The notes under the pieces: model-generated
Told to the model about the DNA's origin: nothing
The model's database searches: none
What the model saw: the letters and a program-made list of their open reading frames with translations, nothing else
Translations under genes and position numbers: made by a program
Shown: piece by piece, positions 16,135 through 25,736 of the stretch
How positions within the stretch are numbered: the first letter of the stretch is position 1
Layout of the letters: every line of letters begins with the position of its first letter
From: Barnesiella viscericola DSM 18177
GTDB lineage: Bacteria > Bacteroidota > Bacteroidia > Bacteroidales > Barnesiellaceae
Assembly: GCF_000512915.1 (NCBI RefSeq)
Contig: NZ_CP007034.1
Location: 2,916,001-2,980,000 of the forward strand
Direction: 5' to 3'
DNA length: 64,000 bases

Positions 16135-19100
16135 AATACACTCCATCTGTAAATATTGAATATGGTATAGACAAGGACTTCAAATACATTGTCACGCCTA
16201 ATGCACAGCAGGTTATAGGAAATATCATTTCTTCATTTCGTGCTGGCATGCATACATTCTCTTTAATAGGGACATATGGAACTGGTAAGTCAAGTTTTTT
16301 GATGGCATTAGAACGCGACTTAAATGAAGGGACAACAGAACTTGTGTCCGATAAAAGTGTTTTTGGGAAGTTTGACGGTTTTGAATGTCTAAACATATTA
16401 GGTGATTACAATTCTTTATCAAATCTATTAGCGGATAAGTTAAACTGTGGGTATTCTCTTGATACTAAAAATATTTTTAATGCACTTTCCAACCGATACC
16501 AAAATTGCAAGAAACAAAATAAGCTATTACTGATAGTTATAGATGAATTTGGCAAAGTGCTTGAACACGCTAGCAAAAATAGTCCAGAAAAAGAATTATA
16601 CTTTTTACAGCGATTGGCAGAATTTGTCAATACTTCGACAAGACAAATCATTCTACTAACAACGCTACATCAGAATTTTGGGGCGTATGCCACTGGTTTG
16701 TCAGAAACACAAAGGAATGAATGGACAAAAGTTAAAGGACGTTTTAAAGAGATTGTTTTTTCTGAGCCTGTCGAACAGTTGCTCTATCTTGCATCTGAAC
16801 AATTATCAGGACGGTTTAGACTTTCTGACAACAAAAAGGCTGTTCAAAAAAGGATAATATCTGCAGCTATTGCAAGCAACTTTGTAAATAAGTCGCTAAC
16901 CGAAGATGTTATTGACAAACTTTCGCCGCTAGACACGCTCTCTGCCATGTGTATTACTAAAGCTATACAGAAATATGGCCAAAATGAACGTACTCTATTC
17001 TCATTTCTAACAGCAGAAGGTAGTAACTCTATAAACGATTTTATTGAAACAGACAATTGCACATACAATCTTTCTATAGCCTATGATTATTTGATATATA
17101 ATTTCTTCTCTGCTTTATCAGAAATAAATTCAGATACAGCAGCATGGACAAGTATGAGAGTGGCAATAGAACGAGTTGGAGGTGGAGAACTAAAAGATGA
17201 ATATATCGAAGATGCTATAAAAATTGTAAAGGCAATAGGTATGCTCAACTTATTTGGAACAGCATCAACGAGTTTGTCTAAGTCATTACTAATGGATTAT
17301 GCAAGGTTCGCTATGAATATTGAGAATCCAGAAGCAGTACTTAAACAACTTGAAATTCATAAAATAGTAAGATATGCTTCATACAAATCTTCATACATTT
17401 TATTTGATGGAACAGACATTGATCTTGAAGATGAACTATACAAGGCTGCAAGTATAGTTCCATATCCTCAAGCAACAGTTGATGATCTTGCTCCATACAT
17501 ACAACAGCGAGCTCTTGCCGTATCGGAAGCATACTATCAATATGGCACTCCTCGATACTTTGAATTTATTGCCAAAAATGAGCCTGAAATAATGTATCCG
17601 GCAAACGATATTGATGGTTATGTTCAAATGATATTTCCATTAGAAGATGGTTGTTTTGAACGAACACTAGCTATTTCACGAGAATGTAAAGTAGCCAATC
17701 TGTACGCTGTATTCCTTAATGTTGACGAGATAACACGTCATTTGTATGAGATACAAAAACTCACATTCATTCAAATAAATGTAATCATAGATGATAGGGT
17801 GGCACGAAGAGAAGTCCAAAATCATATTAAATACGAGCAAGGATTACTTAATGCTGCTATCAATGATATTATGACCACATCTAATGATAAAGTGGTATGG
17901 ATATATAATGGTGAAGTCATAAAAGTTAAGTCATATAGAGAACTCAATAAGACTTTGACTAAAATATGCCGTGAGGTGTATTCATCTACTCCTATTATAA
18001 AGAATGAATTATTTAATAAACAGAAATTGAGTTCTTCCATTTCATTAGCACGGATAAAGTTACTTGATGCGATGATTGAAAACCACGACAAAGAAGATTT
18101 TGGTTTTCCGGAAGATTCATTTCCACCAGAAAAAACAATATATTATACCCTTTTCCGCAAAACAGGTATCCATCGTATTAATGAAGAAGGACAATATGTT
18201 CTTGATACTCCAATCGGCGAAGAACTAATAGACCTTTGGAATGAGTGTGAGTCATTTGTAGCATCTACTATTGAGAAGCCAAGGAAGATTATAGAACTTA
18301 TTAAGATTCTAAAAACACAACCTTTCAAGCTAAAACAAGGCTTTTTAGAATTCTGGATTCCAGTATATTTGTTTATTCGTCAACAAAATTTTGCTATTTA
18401 TAATAGCAATGGAGCTTTTGTCATGAGTATCAACAAGGAATTCTTTGAGTTGTTGCAAAAGAAACCTGGTGATTTCTCAATTAAGGCTTTTAATGTCAAT
18501 GGAATAAAAACCGAATTCTTCAAGAAATACCAACAGTTTTTGAATAAGAATAGTGATACTAAATTATCGACATCATCGTTCATTGCTACATTCAAGCCGT
18601 TCCTTGTATTTTATAAGAACCTTAATGACTACGCCAAATCCACGAACAAGTTCGAACATAAGTCTACTGTTATGTTCCGTAATGTTCTTGCAACAGCAAA
18701 AGATCCTGAAAAGGCTTTTTTTGAAGATATTCCACAAGCATTTGGTTATCGAGATAGCGAACTTAATGGGAATAATGATGTACTTGATAATTATATTACA
18801 CTAATAAAAGGTGCTGTTAGGGAATTAAATACTTGCTATGATATGTTGATTGATCGAATTGAGCGACATATTATTGAACAAGTATCTTTACCTGAGACTT
18901 ACGAAGAATATAAGCCAGCTATAGAAGAACGCTATGCTGGGGTGAAGAAGCATTTGCTGACAACAAAATGTAGAACTTTTCTCGAACGTTTACTCGCTCC
19001 ATCTACCACCAAGAGAGAGTTTATTGAAAAAATTTCAAATGTGGTTATAGATAAACGACTTGTTCAAATTAAAGATAAAGAAGAAGAATACTTATTGGAC

Positions 19101-19355
19101 AACATTGTGTTCTTGTTTCACGAACTCGATCAGTTTGTATCTATTTCTGCTTTGGATAATGGCAAAGATGAAGTTTATAATATAGATCTGGCATCAAATC
19201 AGAATGTCGCGTCACATTTCAAAACATACATATTGCCGGACTCTAAAAAAAGTAAAGCGGATCAGATTATTGAAAAGATAACCAAAAATCTTTCGGGGGA
19301 TGCCGATTTGGATATTTGTGTGTTATTAAAATTATTAAATAAGCGATTAAGTTAA
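16131..19355 (+). CDS. sspC: Large P-loop ATPase, probable SspC
   Basis: The 1074-aa protein has a Walker A motif at 47-54 (GTYGTGKS) and Walker B at 132-140 (LLLIVIDEF), giving an AAA-type NTPase in the first 350 residues. The long remainder is helical and unassigned. It overlaps the DUF4007 gene upstream and the PP-loop gene downstream (TAATG), so the three are translationally linked. In the Ssp system SspC is the ATPase working with the nickase and the sulfur-inserting enzyme. BREX-type ATPases are an alternative by fold, but no pglZ, pglX or brxL accompanies it. Confidence 0.65.
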   Translation: MKYTPSVNIEYGIDKDFKYIVTPNAQQVIGNIISSFRAGMHTFSLIGTYGTGKSSFLMALERDLNEGTTELVSDKSVFGKFDGFECLNILGDYNSLSNLLADKLNCGYSLDTKNIFNALSNRYQNCKKQNKLLLIVIDEFGKVLEHASKNSPEKELYFLQRLAEFVNTSTRQIILLTTLHQNFGAYATGLSETQRNEWTKVKGRFKEIVFSEPVEQLLYLASEQLSGRFRLSDNKKAVQKRIISAAIASNFVNKSLTEDVIDKLSPLDTLSAMCITKAIQKYGQNERTLFSFLTAEGSNSINDFIETDNCTYNLSIAYDYLIYNFFSALSEINSDTAAWTSMRVAIERVGGGELKDEYIEDAIKIVKAIGMLNLFGTASTSLSKSLLMDYARFAMNIENPEAVLKQLEIHKIVRYASYKSSYILFDGTDIDLEDELYKAASIVPYPQATVDDLAPYIQQRALAVSEAYYQYGTPRYFEFIAKNEPEIMYPANDIDGYVQMIFPLEDGCFERTLAISRECKVANLYAVFLNVDEITRHLYEIQKLTFIQINVIIDDRVARREVQNHIKYEQGLLNAAINDIMTTSNDKVVWIYNGEVIKVKSYRELNKTLTKICREVYSSTPIIKNELFNKQKLSSSISLARIKLLDAMIENHDKEDFGFPEDSFPPEKTIYYTLFRKTGIHRINEEGQYVLDTPIGEELIDLWNECESFVASTIEKPRKIIELIKILKTQPFKLKQGFLEFWIPVYLFIRQQNFAIYNSNGAFVMSINKEFFELLQKKPGDFSIKAFNVNGIKTEFFKKYQQFLNKNSDTKLSTSSFIATFKPFLVFYKNLNDYAKSTNKFEHKSTVMFRNVLATAKDPEKAFFEDIPQAFGYRDSELNGNNDVLDNYITLIKGAVRELNTCYDMLIDRIERHIIEQVSLPETYEEYKPAIEERYAGVKKHLLTTKCRTFLERLLAPSTTKREFIEKISNVVIDKRLVQIKDKEEEYLLDNIVFLFHELDQFVSISALDNGKDEVYNIDLASNQNVASHFKTYILPDSKKSKADQIIEKITKNLSGDADLDICVLLKLLNKRLS

Positions 19356-20458
19356 TGAAAGTAAGGCATATATTAGGTATATCTGGAGGAAAAGATAGTG
19401 CGGCTCTAGCTATTTATATGAAAGATAAGTATCCAGATCTGAAGATTGAGTATTATAATTCCGACACTGGTTGTGAGCTTGAAGAGACCGAAATACTAAT
19501 CGATCGTCTTGAATCGTACCTTGGGGGAATTACTCGCCTTCGTGCGGCCGCTGGTAGTACAGAACCGACTCCATTTGAACATTTCTTGAAAGCATGTGGT
19601 AATTTCCTTCCTTCGCCACAAGCAAGGTGGTGTACGCAAAAGATGAAACTTCAGGAAATGGAAAAATTTGTTGGGGATGAGCCAGCCATTTCTTATGTAG
19701 GAATACGTGGAGACGAAGAACGAGATGGATACATTTCCACAAAACCAAATATTCAAGCAATATTTCCATTCAGACGTAATATCTGGAGTCTAGATGTAAT
19801 TAATCTATTCTTCAACAAAGAAAATATATCCAAAGTTGTTGAGATTTATAGAAATGTCTGCCCTGATATTCACGACCTTGACGAAGCCATCAGAATTTTA
19901 GAGACACCTCTAACTAAAAAATTCTATTATAGTAAGAAACTCAATGCATTGCTTGATTTGGATGTCAAAGTATTCAATAAGGCCGTCTTTGAATTTCTTA
20001 AAACAACATCTCTACCTGTAGGGCAATTAGACAAATTTCCACTAGTAGATAACGATGATATTATAATAAAAGACGATGTTTTCTCAATCCTAGAAAACAG
20101 TGGTGTTGGCGTGCCTGGATATTATAAACCTATTGAGTTCGAGGTGGATGGACAAATTGGCACTTATAACCGTAGTCGTTCTGGTTGTTACTTTTGTTTT
20201 TTCCAGCAAAAGATAGAATGGGTATGGCTCTATGAACAGCATAGAGATTTATATATGAAAGCCATGGAATTTGAAAAAGACGGTTATACCTGGAACCAAT
20301 CTGAGAGTCTAGCTGAATTATGTCGTCCAGAAAGAATACGCCAAATTAAACTGGAAGCTATAAGAAAACAGCAGGCACAAAAGAAGCAAGGAGATGGCAC
20401 TCTCCTTAGTCAAATAGATGATAATGACGAAATTCTTTGTATGAATTGTTTTATATAA
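19355..20458 (+). CDS. sspD: PP-loop/PAPS-reductase-like sulfurtransferase, probable SspD
   Basis: The 367-aa protein has the PP-loop motif S10-G-G-K-D-S15, used to activate the DNA backbone or substrate with ATP. Conserved cysteines typical of DndC/SspD-type proteins follow: ARWCTQKMK in the middle and SGCYFCFFQQ near 280, the latter fit to hold an Fe-S cluster. These enzymes put sulfur into the DNA phosphate backbone using sulfur from a cysteine desulfurase. No desulfurase (SspA/DndA) is in the operon, so a housekeeping IscS or SufS probably supplies it. Plain PAPS reductase is unlikely in this setting. Confidence 0.75.
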   Translation: MKVRHILGISGGKDSAALAIYMKDKYPDLKIEYYNSDTGCELEETEILIDRLESYLGGITRLRAAAGSTEPTPFEHFLKACGNFLPSPQARWCTQKMKLQEMEKFVGDEPAISYVGIRGDEERDGYISTKPNIQAIFPFRRNIWSLDVINLFFNKENISKVVEIYRNVCPDIHDLDEAIRILETPLTKKFYYSKKLNALLDLDVKVFNKAVFEFLKTTSLPVGQLDKFPLVDNDDIIIKDDVFSILENSGVGVPGYYKPIEFEVDGQIGTYNRSRSGCYFCFFQQKIEWVWLYEQHRDLYMKAMEFEKDGYTWNQSESLAELCRPERIRQIKLEAIRKQQAQKKQGDGTLLSQIDDNDEILCMNCFI

Positions 20459-20465
20459 AAGGAAT

Positions 20466-22739
20466 ATGCTAAAAAACGATGTAAAATGGCCGAATAGTAG
20501 GCGATACAAATCGCATGGAGAGTGGGAACCTATAGGTTTCTTCTCCAATTGTTTGTGCAATGCTACAAGGTTTGACTTAAAACTCGGCTTTTTCTCATCA
20601 TCTGCTATAAATATTCTATCCGACGGTTTTGCCACTTTTCTATACAATGGTGGACGAATGCGTTTAATAATTAACGATATTCTTTCTGAACAAGATAAAT
20701 ATGCTTTACTGCAAGCTAAAAATGAGCATTATATTATCCCGGCATTACCGTTAACAGATCTTGTATCTCTCAAAGAAATTTTATCAGAAAGAGGAAGACA
20801 TTTCTTTGATTGTATTGCGTGGTTGATTAAAAATGAGCGCATACAAATAAAAATCATATCACCCAAAGGGAGCAATGGAATATCTCACACAAAATGTGGA
20901 CTGTTTGCTGATGCAACAAATAAAGTTGCTTTTGATGGCAGCTGTAACTTTTCACGGACAGCGCTTATCGAGAATTGTGAAAGCATTACAGCCTTTTGTG
21001 ATTGGGATTCACCTTCTGATAAATTTAAGGTAGAGGATGTCGAAGATGACTTTCTACAAACATTTCTTGAAAAGGACGATACAGTTGAGTATCTTGATGC
21101 CACAGAAATACGAACTAATATTTTATCTGCATTTCCAGATAAAGAACTCAATGACTTGCTTAAAGACGAAGCGAAACTGCTTTCTGACCAATCAATTTCA
21201 AATCTCCCCTTGTCTGTACAAAGGGCTTTACAACGTGCTAAAAACAAAGTAAATAATGTTATTAAACACATTGAAGATGAACGTATAAAGGCTTATACGG
21301 AAAAGACAGAGCCTCATTTCCCATATTCTTCAGGTCCTCGTGACTATCAAGTGCAAGCTTTCGAAAATTGGAAAAACAATAAGCAAAAAGGTCTATTTGC
21401 GATGGCTACAGGAACTGGCAAAACACTAACATCACTAAATTGCTTGTTGCAGATTTATAACAAGTCAGGGTATTATAAGGCTATAATACTTGTGCCAACT
21501 ATAACACTTGTTGAACAATGGGAAGTGGAATGTCGTAAGTTCTATTTCAATAACATTGTAAAAGTATGTTCTAAATATCCATCATGGCAGTCTGAAATTG
21601 ACCGCATAAAACTTAAAGAAACTATTGATCCAGATAATGCATCATATGTAATTATATCTACATATGCATCATTCGTAAGAGATAAAGTATTCAAAGAATT
21701 CGCTACATTACCTAAAAAGCGATTATTATTAATTGCTGATGAAGCACACAATATGGGATCTGGACGAATACTAGATAAACTTGATGGGATTCCCTTCCTG
21801 CGCAGAATTGGACTGTCCGCAACGCCAGAACGGCAGTTCGACGATGCGGGAACGGCACGCTTATATGAATTCTTTGGAGCGAGTGACAAATTCACATTTG
21901 AATATACAATGCAAGAGGCTATAGATAATGGGTTCTTATGCCGATACTACTATTATCCCCATATTGTCCGTTTGACTGATGCGGAAATGGCTGAATATAT
22001 GAAGATTTCTTTGAAACTTGCAAAAATGTATAATAACAGCCGGAAAGACTTCAAAAAAAGTGATGATATTTTGAAGATATTATTGCTAAAACGGAAACAC
22101 ATAATCCATAAGGCAATAAATAAGGAAAAAGTATTTCGTTCAATTATACATGACCGTTTTGTAGAAAAAGGCGACTTGAAGTACACATTGGTTTATGTTC
22201 CCGAAGGGAATAGGCCAGACGATAATAATTCCGATATATATGATGACATAGATATAGTACAAGATGATGATTTTTCAAATCACATTATTGATAAATTTAC
22301 TCGTATTGTGCAAGAAGTAAGTCCAACTACAACTGTCAAGAAGTTTACATCGGACTCGACAAACAGAGATGAAATTTTAACTGCTTTCGCGAATGGAGAT
22401 TTAGAGGTTCTAACATCTATGAAGTGCTTGGATGAAGGTGTAGATATACCAAGGAGTGAACTTGCAATTTTCTGTGCAAGTACGGGAAATCCTCGTCAAT
22501 TTATTCAAAGGCGTGGCAGAATACTACGTACACATAAAGATAAAAAATTTGCTTATATTCATGATTTAGTGGTTGTTCCAGAAGTCAGTTCTGCCGCCGA
22601 ATCATTTAATATGGAACGCAACCTCTTAGCCGGAGAAATAAGACGAGTAAAAGACTTTGCACTCCTTAGTGAAAATGCATATAGTTCTGTACAAGAGTTG
22701 GACGATATCCTTGAATATTATAATCTTTCAATTTTTTAG
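20466..22739 (+). CDS. PLD-like plus DEAH-helicase restriction protein (SspF position)
   Basis: The 757-aa protein joins an N-terminal phospholipase-D-like segment (HTK at about 140, then VAFDGSCNFS) to a superfamily 2 helicase: Walker A ATGTGKT at 314-320, DEAH at 425-428, SATPE near 450 and QRRGR near 681. Such PLD-helicase fusions act as restriction effectors in defence systems, including those tied to phosphorothioation. It follows sspD by 7 nt. In the described sspBCD-sspFGH cassettes the restriction genes follow sspD directly, so it is probably SspF; I assign that from memory of the published order. Confidence 0.7.
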   Translation: MLKNDVKWPNSRRYKSHGEWEPIGFFSNCLCNATRFDLKLGFFSSSAINILSDGFATFLYNGGRMRLIINDILSEQDKYALLQAKNEHYIIPALPLTDLVSLKEILSERGRHFFDCIAWLIKNERIQIKIISPKGSNGISHTKCGLFADATNKVAFDGSCNFSRTALIENCESITAFCDWDSPSDKFKVEDVEDDFLQTFLEKDDTVEYLDATEIRTNILSAFPDKELNDLLKDEAKLLSDQSISNLPLSVQRALQRAKNKVNNVIKHIEDERIKAYTEKTEPHFPYSSGPRDYQVQAFENWKNNKQKGLFAMATGTGKTLTSLNCLLQIYNKSGYYKAIILVPTITLVEQWEVECRKFYFNNIVKVCSKYPSWQSEIDRIKLKETIDPDNASYVIISTYASFVRDKVFKEFATLPKKRLLLIADEAHNMGSGRILDKLDGIPFLRRIGLSATPERQFDDAGTARLYEFFGASDKFTFEYTMQEAIDNGFLCRYYYYPHIVRLTDAEMAEYMKISLKLAKMYNNSRKDFKKSDDILKILLLKRKHIIHKAINKEKVFRSIIHDRFVEKGDLKYTLVYVPEGNRPDDNNSDIYDDIDIVQDDDFSNHIIDKFTRIVQEVSPTTTVKKFTSDSTNRDEILTAFANGDLEVLTSMKCLDEGVDIPRSELAIFCASTGNPRQFIQRRGRILRTHKDKKFAYIHDLVVVPEVSSAAESFNMERNLLAGEIRRVKDFALLSENAYSSVQELDDILEYYNLSIF

Positions 22740-22741
22740 AT

Positions 22742-22975
22742 ATGGCATATATTACAAATCAAGACAAGATGATGGTCGCTGTTCTTATGGATGAGCAGCT
22801 GATGAAGTATGGAGGTTATACTCTATCTGAAATCCCTGAGAACATCTATACGGCCATGGATTCAGACAACTATGTGATAAATTCTGTCGCTACCATCATT
22901 CATCATTATAAAGAGGGGGCGACAAATAAAGAAATATACAATCAAATAAATCAGTATCTTCAGACTAAGGTATGA
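22742..22975 (+). CDS. 77-aa protein between the helicase and SMC-like genes
   Basis: I do not recognise it. It is acidic and helical, with no membrane segment or Cys cluster. It starts 2 nt after the helicase gene and overlaps the next gene by 4 nt (ATGA), so it is certainly part of the operon. Tight coupling to the SMC-like ATPase suggests a small subunit, similar in position to small kleisin-like or adaptor proteins. That is inference. Confidence 0.7.
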   Translation: MAYITNQDKMMVAVLMDEQLMKYGGYTLSEIPENIYTAMDSDNYVINSVATIIHHYKEGATNKEIYNQINQYLQTKV

Positions 22976-25134
22976 TAATCAAAGAATTAACTATAAAGAA
23001 CTTCCGCAGTTATTACGGCGAAAGTATATTTGAATTTTCCGATGGTCTTACTCTGATTATCGGAGATAATGGTGATGGAAAGAGTACGTTTTTTGAAGCT
23101 ATAAAATGGCTACTTGACACATCCAAAGAAAACGCTTCATTAGACAATGTTTCTGAGATGCGCAAATCTAAAATGGAGGTAGGAGACTCAGACACTCTTA
23201 GTGTATCAATGGTATTTGAGCATAATGGAGAAAAAAGCGTAGAAAAATCTTTTTTGTTCGAAAGAACTGAAAATGGTTTTCGAACTTCTAACTTCAGTTT
23301 CAGAGGATTTGAGACTAATGGAATTGAACGAGAGCAAGTAAGTGGTAAATTACTTATGGACAGATGCTTTGATGCATTCATACAAAGATTTAGTATGTTC
23401 AAAGGAGAATCCACGCTTAATGTGTTTGACAATCCTACAGCGCTAAAGGAACTTGTTGACAAATATTCAGATGTACGTAAATTTGATGAACTTGTTGACT
23501 TGTCAGAATATTTAGATGAACTATCTAGAAAACAATACGATAAAGAATCAAAGTCTGATAAGAAAATTGCAGAAGAATCAAAGAGACTTCAAGTAGAAAT
23601 TAGTAGACTTGCTGGTGAAATTTCAGAAAAGAAGAGAGATATTCGAGAGAAAGAAAGTGCCATATCCATTTACTCTACAAGGCTATCAGAACTGGAAGAA
23701 CATCAAGAAGCCTCTGAAAAGTACAAGACAATATCTGAACGTGAAAAAAATAAAGAAACAGAACTTAATAGGCACAGAGGTTTGCTTGCCAGCGTAAATT
23801 TGAATACAAGTCTGTTGGATAAAATGTGGATTCTATGTCTGTTCCCTAATATACTTAAGGAATTTAAAGAGAAAAGCTCTATGCTCTCCAAGGAAAAGAG
23901 AAAGCAAGAGAAAGATTTCATAGAAATACGAGCCAAAGAACTCGGGCGACTTGAAGTTCAAAAAGAAATATTGGGAACACTCACAAACGGAGCAACCGCA
24001 TTACCTTGGTATCTCCCGGATCAAGAAACTATGGAGGAGATGATACATGATGAAGTATGCAAGGTTTGTGGTCGTCCAGCACATAAGGGAAGTCCCGAAT
24101 ATGATTTTATGGTCAACAAACTTAATGAGTTCAAACGACATCTTGAACAAAAGGCAAAAGATGAAGAGGAGAAGAAAAAGATTGAACAAAAACAATTGTT
24201 TTGCAATTCTTATATAGAAGAAATTCACAATATGAGTATATCGTTAGGAGGAACTAACGAACAAAGGATTGTAGGTATTGCCAATGAAATTAAAGAACGG
24301 CTAGAACTCAATGAAACTATTTCTGCAAAAATCAAGAAACTGGAAGAGGATGTTCAAGAGGTTAAGGACGAAAAAGCCCGTTTGCTGATACAGGCAGGAA
24401 ATGTTTCAGAAGCTGTACTTGAAAAAGATTTTAAAGATATAAAGGGACTGTTTGAGCAAAAAGAACGCGCAGGTAATCGCCTTGTTCAGCTTAAACAGGA
24501 ACTTGAGGGCTTGGAAAAGCAGTATGAGGAAGTCAACAATAAATATGAAGAACTTGATCCTGGGAATAGTATGGTTCGTGTATGTCGTGACGTTAATCGC
24601 ACATTAAAGGCCATTGCCATAGCTTTTAGAAATGCCAAAGAACTTAACTTGAACCAATTCTTGCACGAATTGGAAGATAGAGCTAATGTCTATATGGAAA
24701 AACTTAGTGCAAAAGATTTCCATGGACTAGTTCGGCTTATAAAAATGGCCGACGGAAATACTGTCATAAAGCTATATAGTTCAAATAAGACTGAAATAAA
24801 GAATCCTTCAGGTTCACAGGAGACCATTAAATATATATCAGTTTTGTTTGCTATATCAGATTTCACACATCAAAAGCGCGATGAAGATTACCCTCTTATT
24901 TTCGATGCGGCAACTTCGTCTTTTGGGGAAGCTAAAGAACAGGACTTTTATAATGTTATTGACAATATAAAAAAACAATGTATAATAGTTACAAAGGATT
25001 TTATATCCGATGGCGAAATTCGCCAAGATGACATTAATAAGCTTTCTTGCTCTGTCTACCGTATCAAAAAAGCAGAAAATTTTAATGCAAGTGATTTGTC
25101 AACAATCAGAACAAAGGTAACAAAAATTAGATAG
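22972..25134 (+). CDS. SMC/Rad50-like ATPase with zinc hook (SspG position)
   Basis: The 720-aa protein has Walker A GDNGDGKST (31-39), long coiled coils on both sides of a CxxC zinc hook at C363-x2-C366 (EVCKVCGRP), and a C-terminal nucleotide-binding half with SQETIKYISVLFAISDF before a Walker-B-like LIFDAATSSFG. Asp645 is followed by Ala-Ala, so the usual catalytic Glu is absent. DndD and related phosphorothioation ATPases share this Rad50-like build. Position after the helicase fits SspG of the sspFGH module. It may sense DNA ends or modification status rather than hydrolyse ATP quickly. Confidence 0.7.
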   Translation: MIIKELTIKNFRSYYGESIFEFSDGLTLIIGDNGDGKSTFFEAIKWLLDTSKENASLDNVSEMRKSKMEVGDSDTLSVSMVFEHNGEKSVEKSFLFERTENGFRTSNFSFRGFETNGIEREQVSGKLLMDRCFDAFIQRFSMFKGESTLNVFDNPTALKELVDKYSDVRKFDELVDLSEYLDELSRKQYDKESKSDKKIAEESKRLQVEISRLAGEISEKKRDIREKESAISIYSTRLSELEEHQEASEKYKTISEREKNKETELNRHRGLLASVNLNTSLLDKMWILCLFPNILKEFKEKSSMLSKEKRKQEKDFIEIRAKELGRLEVQKEILGTLTNGATALPWYLPDQETMEEMIHDEVCKVCGRPAHKGSPEYDFMVNKLNEFKRHLEQKAKDEEEKKKIEQKQLFCNSYIEEIHNMSISLGGTNEQRIVGIANEIKERLELNETISAKIKKLEEDVQEVKDEKARLLIQAGNVSEAVLEKDFKDIKGLFEQKERAGNRLVQLKQELEGLEKQYEEVNNKYEELDPGNSMVRVCRDVNRTLKAIAIAFRNAKELNLNQFLHELEDRANVYMEKLSAKDFHGLVRLIKMADGNTVIKLYSSNKTEIKNPSGSQETIKYISVLFAISDFTHQKRDEDYPLIFDAATSSFGEAKEQDFYNVIDNIKKQCIIVTKDFISDGEIRQDDINKLSCSVYRIKKAENFNASDLSTIRTKVTKIR

Positions 25135-25137
25135 TTA

Positions 25138-25710
25138 ATGGAGTCTTTATACGAATTATGGGGTAAACGTGACCCCGAATGGGAAAAGAAATACGAAGAC
25201 GCAATTATCAGTGTCTTTAGTGATTATGGAAAAGGCATAACACAGTGGGGAGAGGCCAGAGGTAAAATTTTTGGTGCTGGTTATGAAGTGTTCATCATTG
25301 CTTTTTTTATCGGTTTATATTACAATCAAGAAAAACCGTTAGTAGAAGATAAAGCTAAACGCAAAAAATTTGGTTGGGCCATCTGCAACTGGGGAAATCA
25401 AGAGGCTAGGAATGGTCGAATTCCTTATCCTCGTCTGAGAGAATATATGTTTGCGGCACTCATCGCTCGTACAGACATTGATTTCATTGCCCTTGACAAA
25501 GGCGAAATGACAGCTAGAAAAGCTGTAGATCTTCTTATGGACAAAATGGAAGGATACGCAAATTGGGGATTCGATTTTATAAAAGAAAAAATGGAAGATA
25601 ATCCAGACTTTTTCTTTAAAGAATCATCATTTCTCAGAGTATTCTTGGATATGATGAATACTCAAACTTCTTCAGCGTCAAATGATGATGATTTACCAGA
25701 GGAGCTTTAA
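25138..25710 (+). CDS. 190-aa protein of the phosphorothioation operon (SspH position)
   Basis: I do not recognise a named domain. The protein is soluble and helical, with many aromatic residues (LYELWGKRDPEWEKKYEDAI, then WAICNWGNQEARNGRIPYPR). It starts 3 nt after the SMC-like gene, so the two are coupled. It is too long for a typical DndE and shows no DndE basic patch that I can see. Position matches SspH of the sspFGH module as I remember it; I see no nuclease motif. Confidence 0.55.
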   Translation: MESLYELWGKRDPEWEKKYEDAIISVFSDYGKGITQWGEARGKIFGAGYEVFIIAFFIGLYYNQEKPLVEDKAKRKKFGWAICNWGNQEARNGRIPYPRLREYMFAALIARTDIDFIALDKGEMTARKAVDLLMDKMEGYANWGFDFIKEKMEDNPDFFFKESSFLRVFLDMMNTQTSSASNDDDLPEEL

Positions 25711-25736
25711 TAGGCAAATACTTAAATAGGCAGAGC

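Noticed and set aside
15295-20458. BREX type with PAPS-reductase gene
   Set aside because: The ATPase and PP-loop genes could suggest it, but there is no pglZ-type phosphatase, methyltransferase or brxL, and DUF4007 fits the Ssp system.
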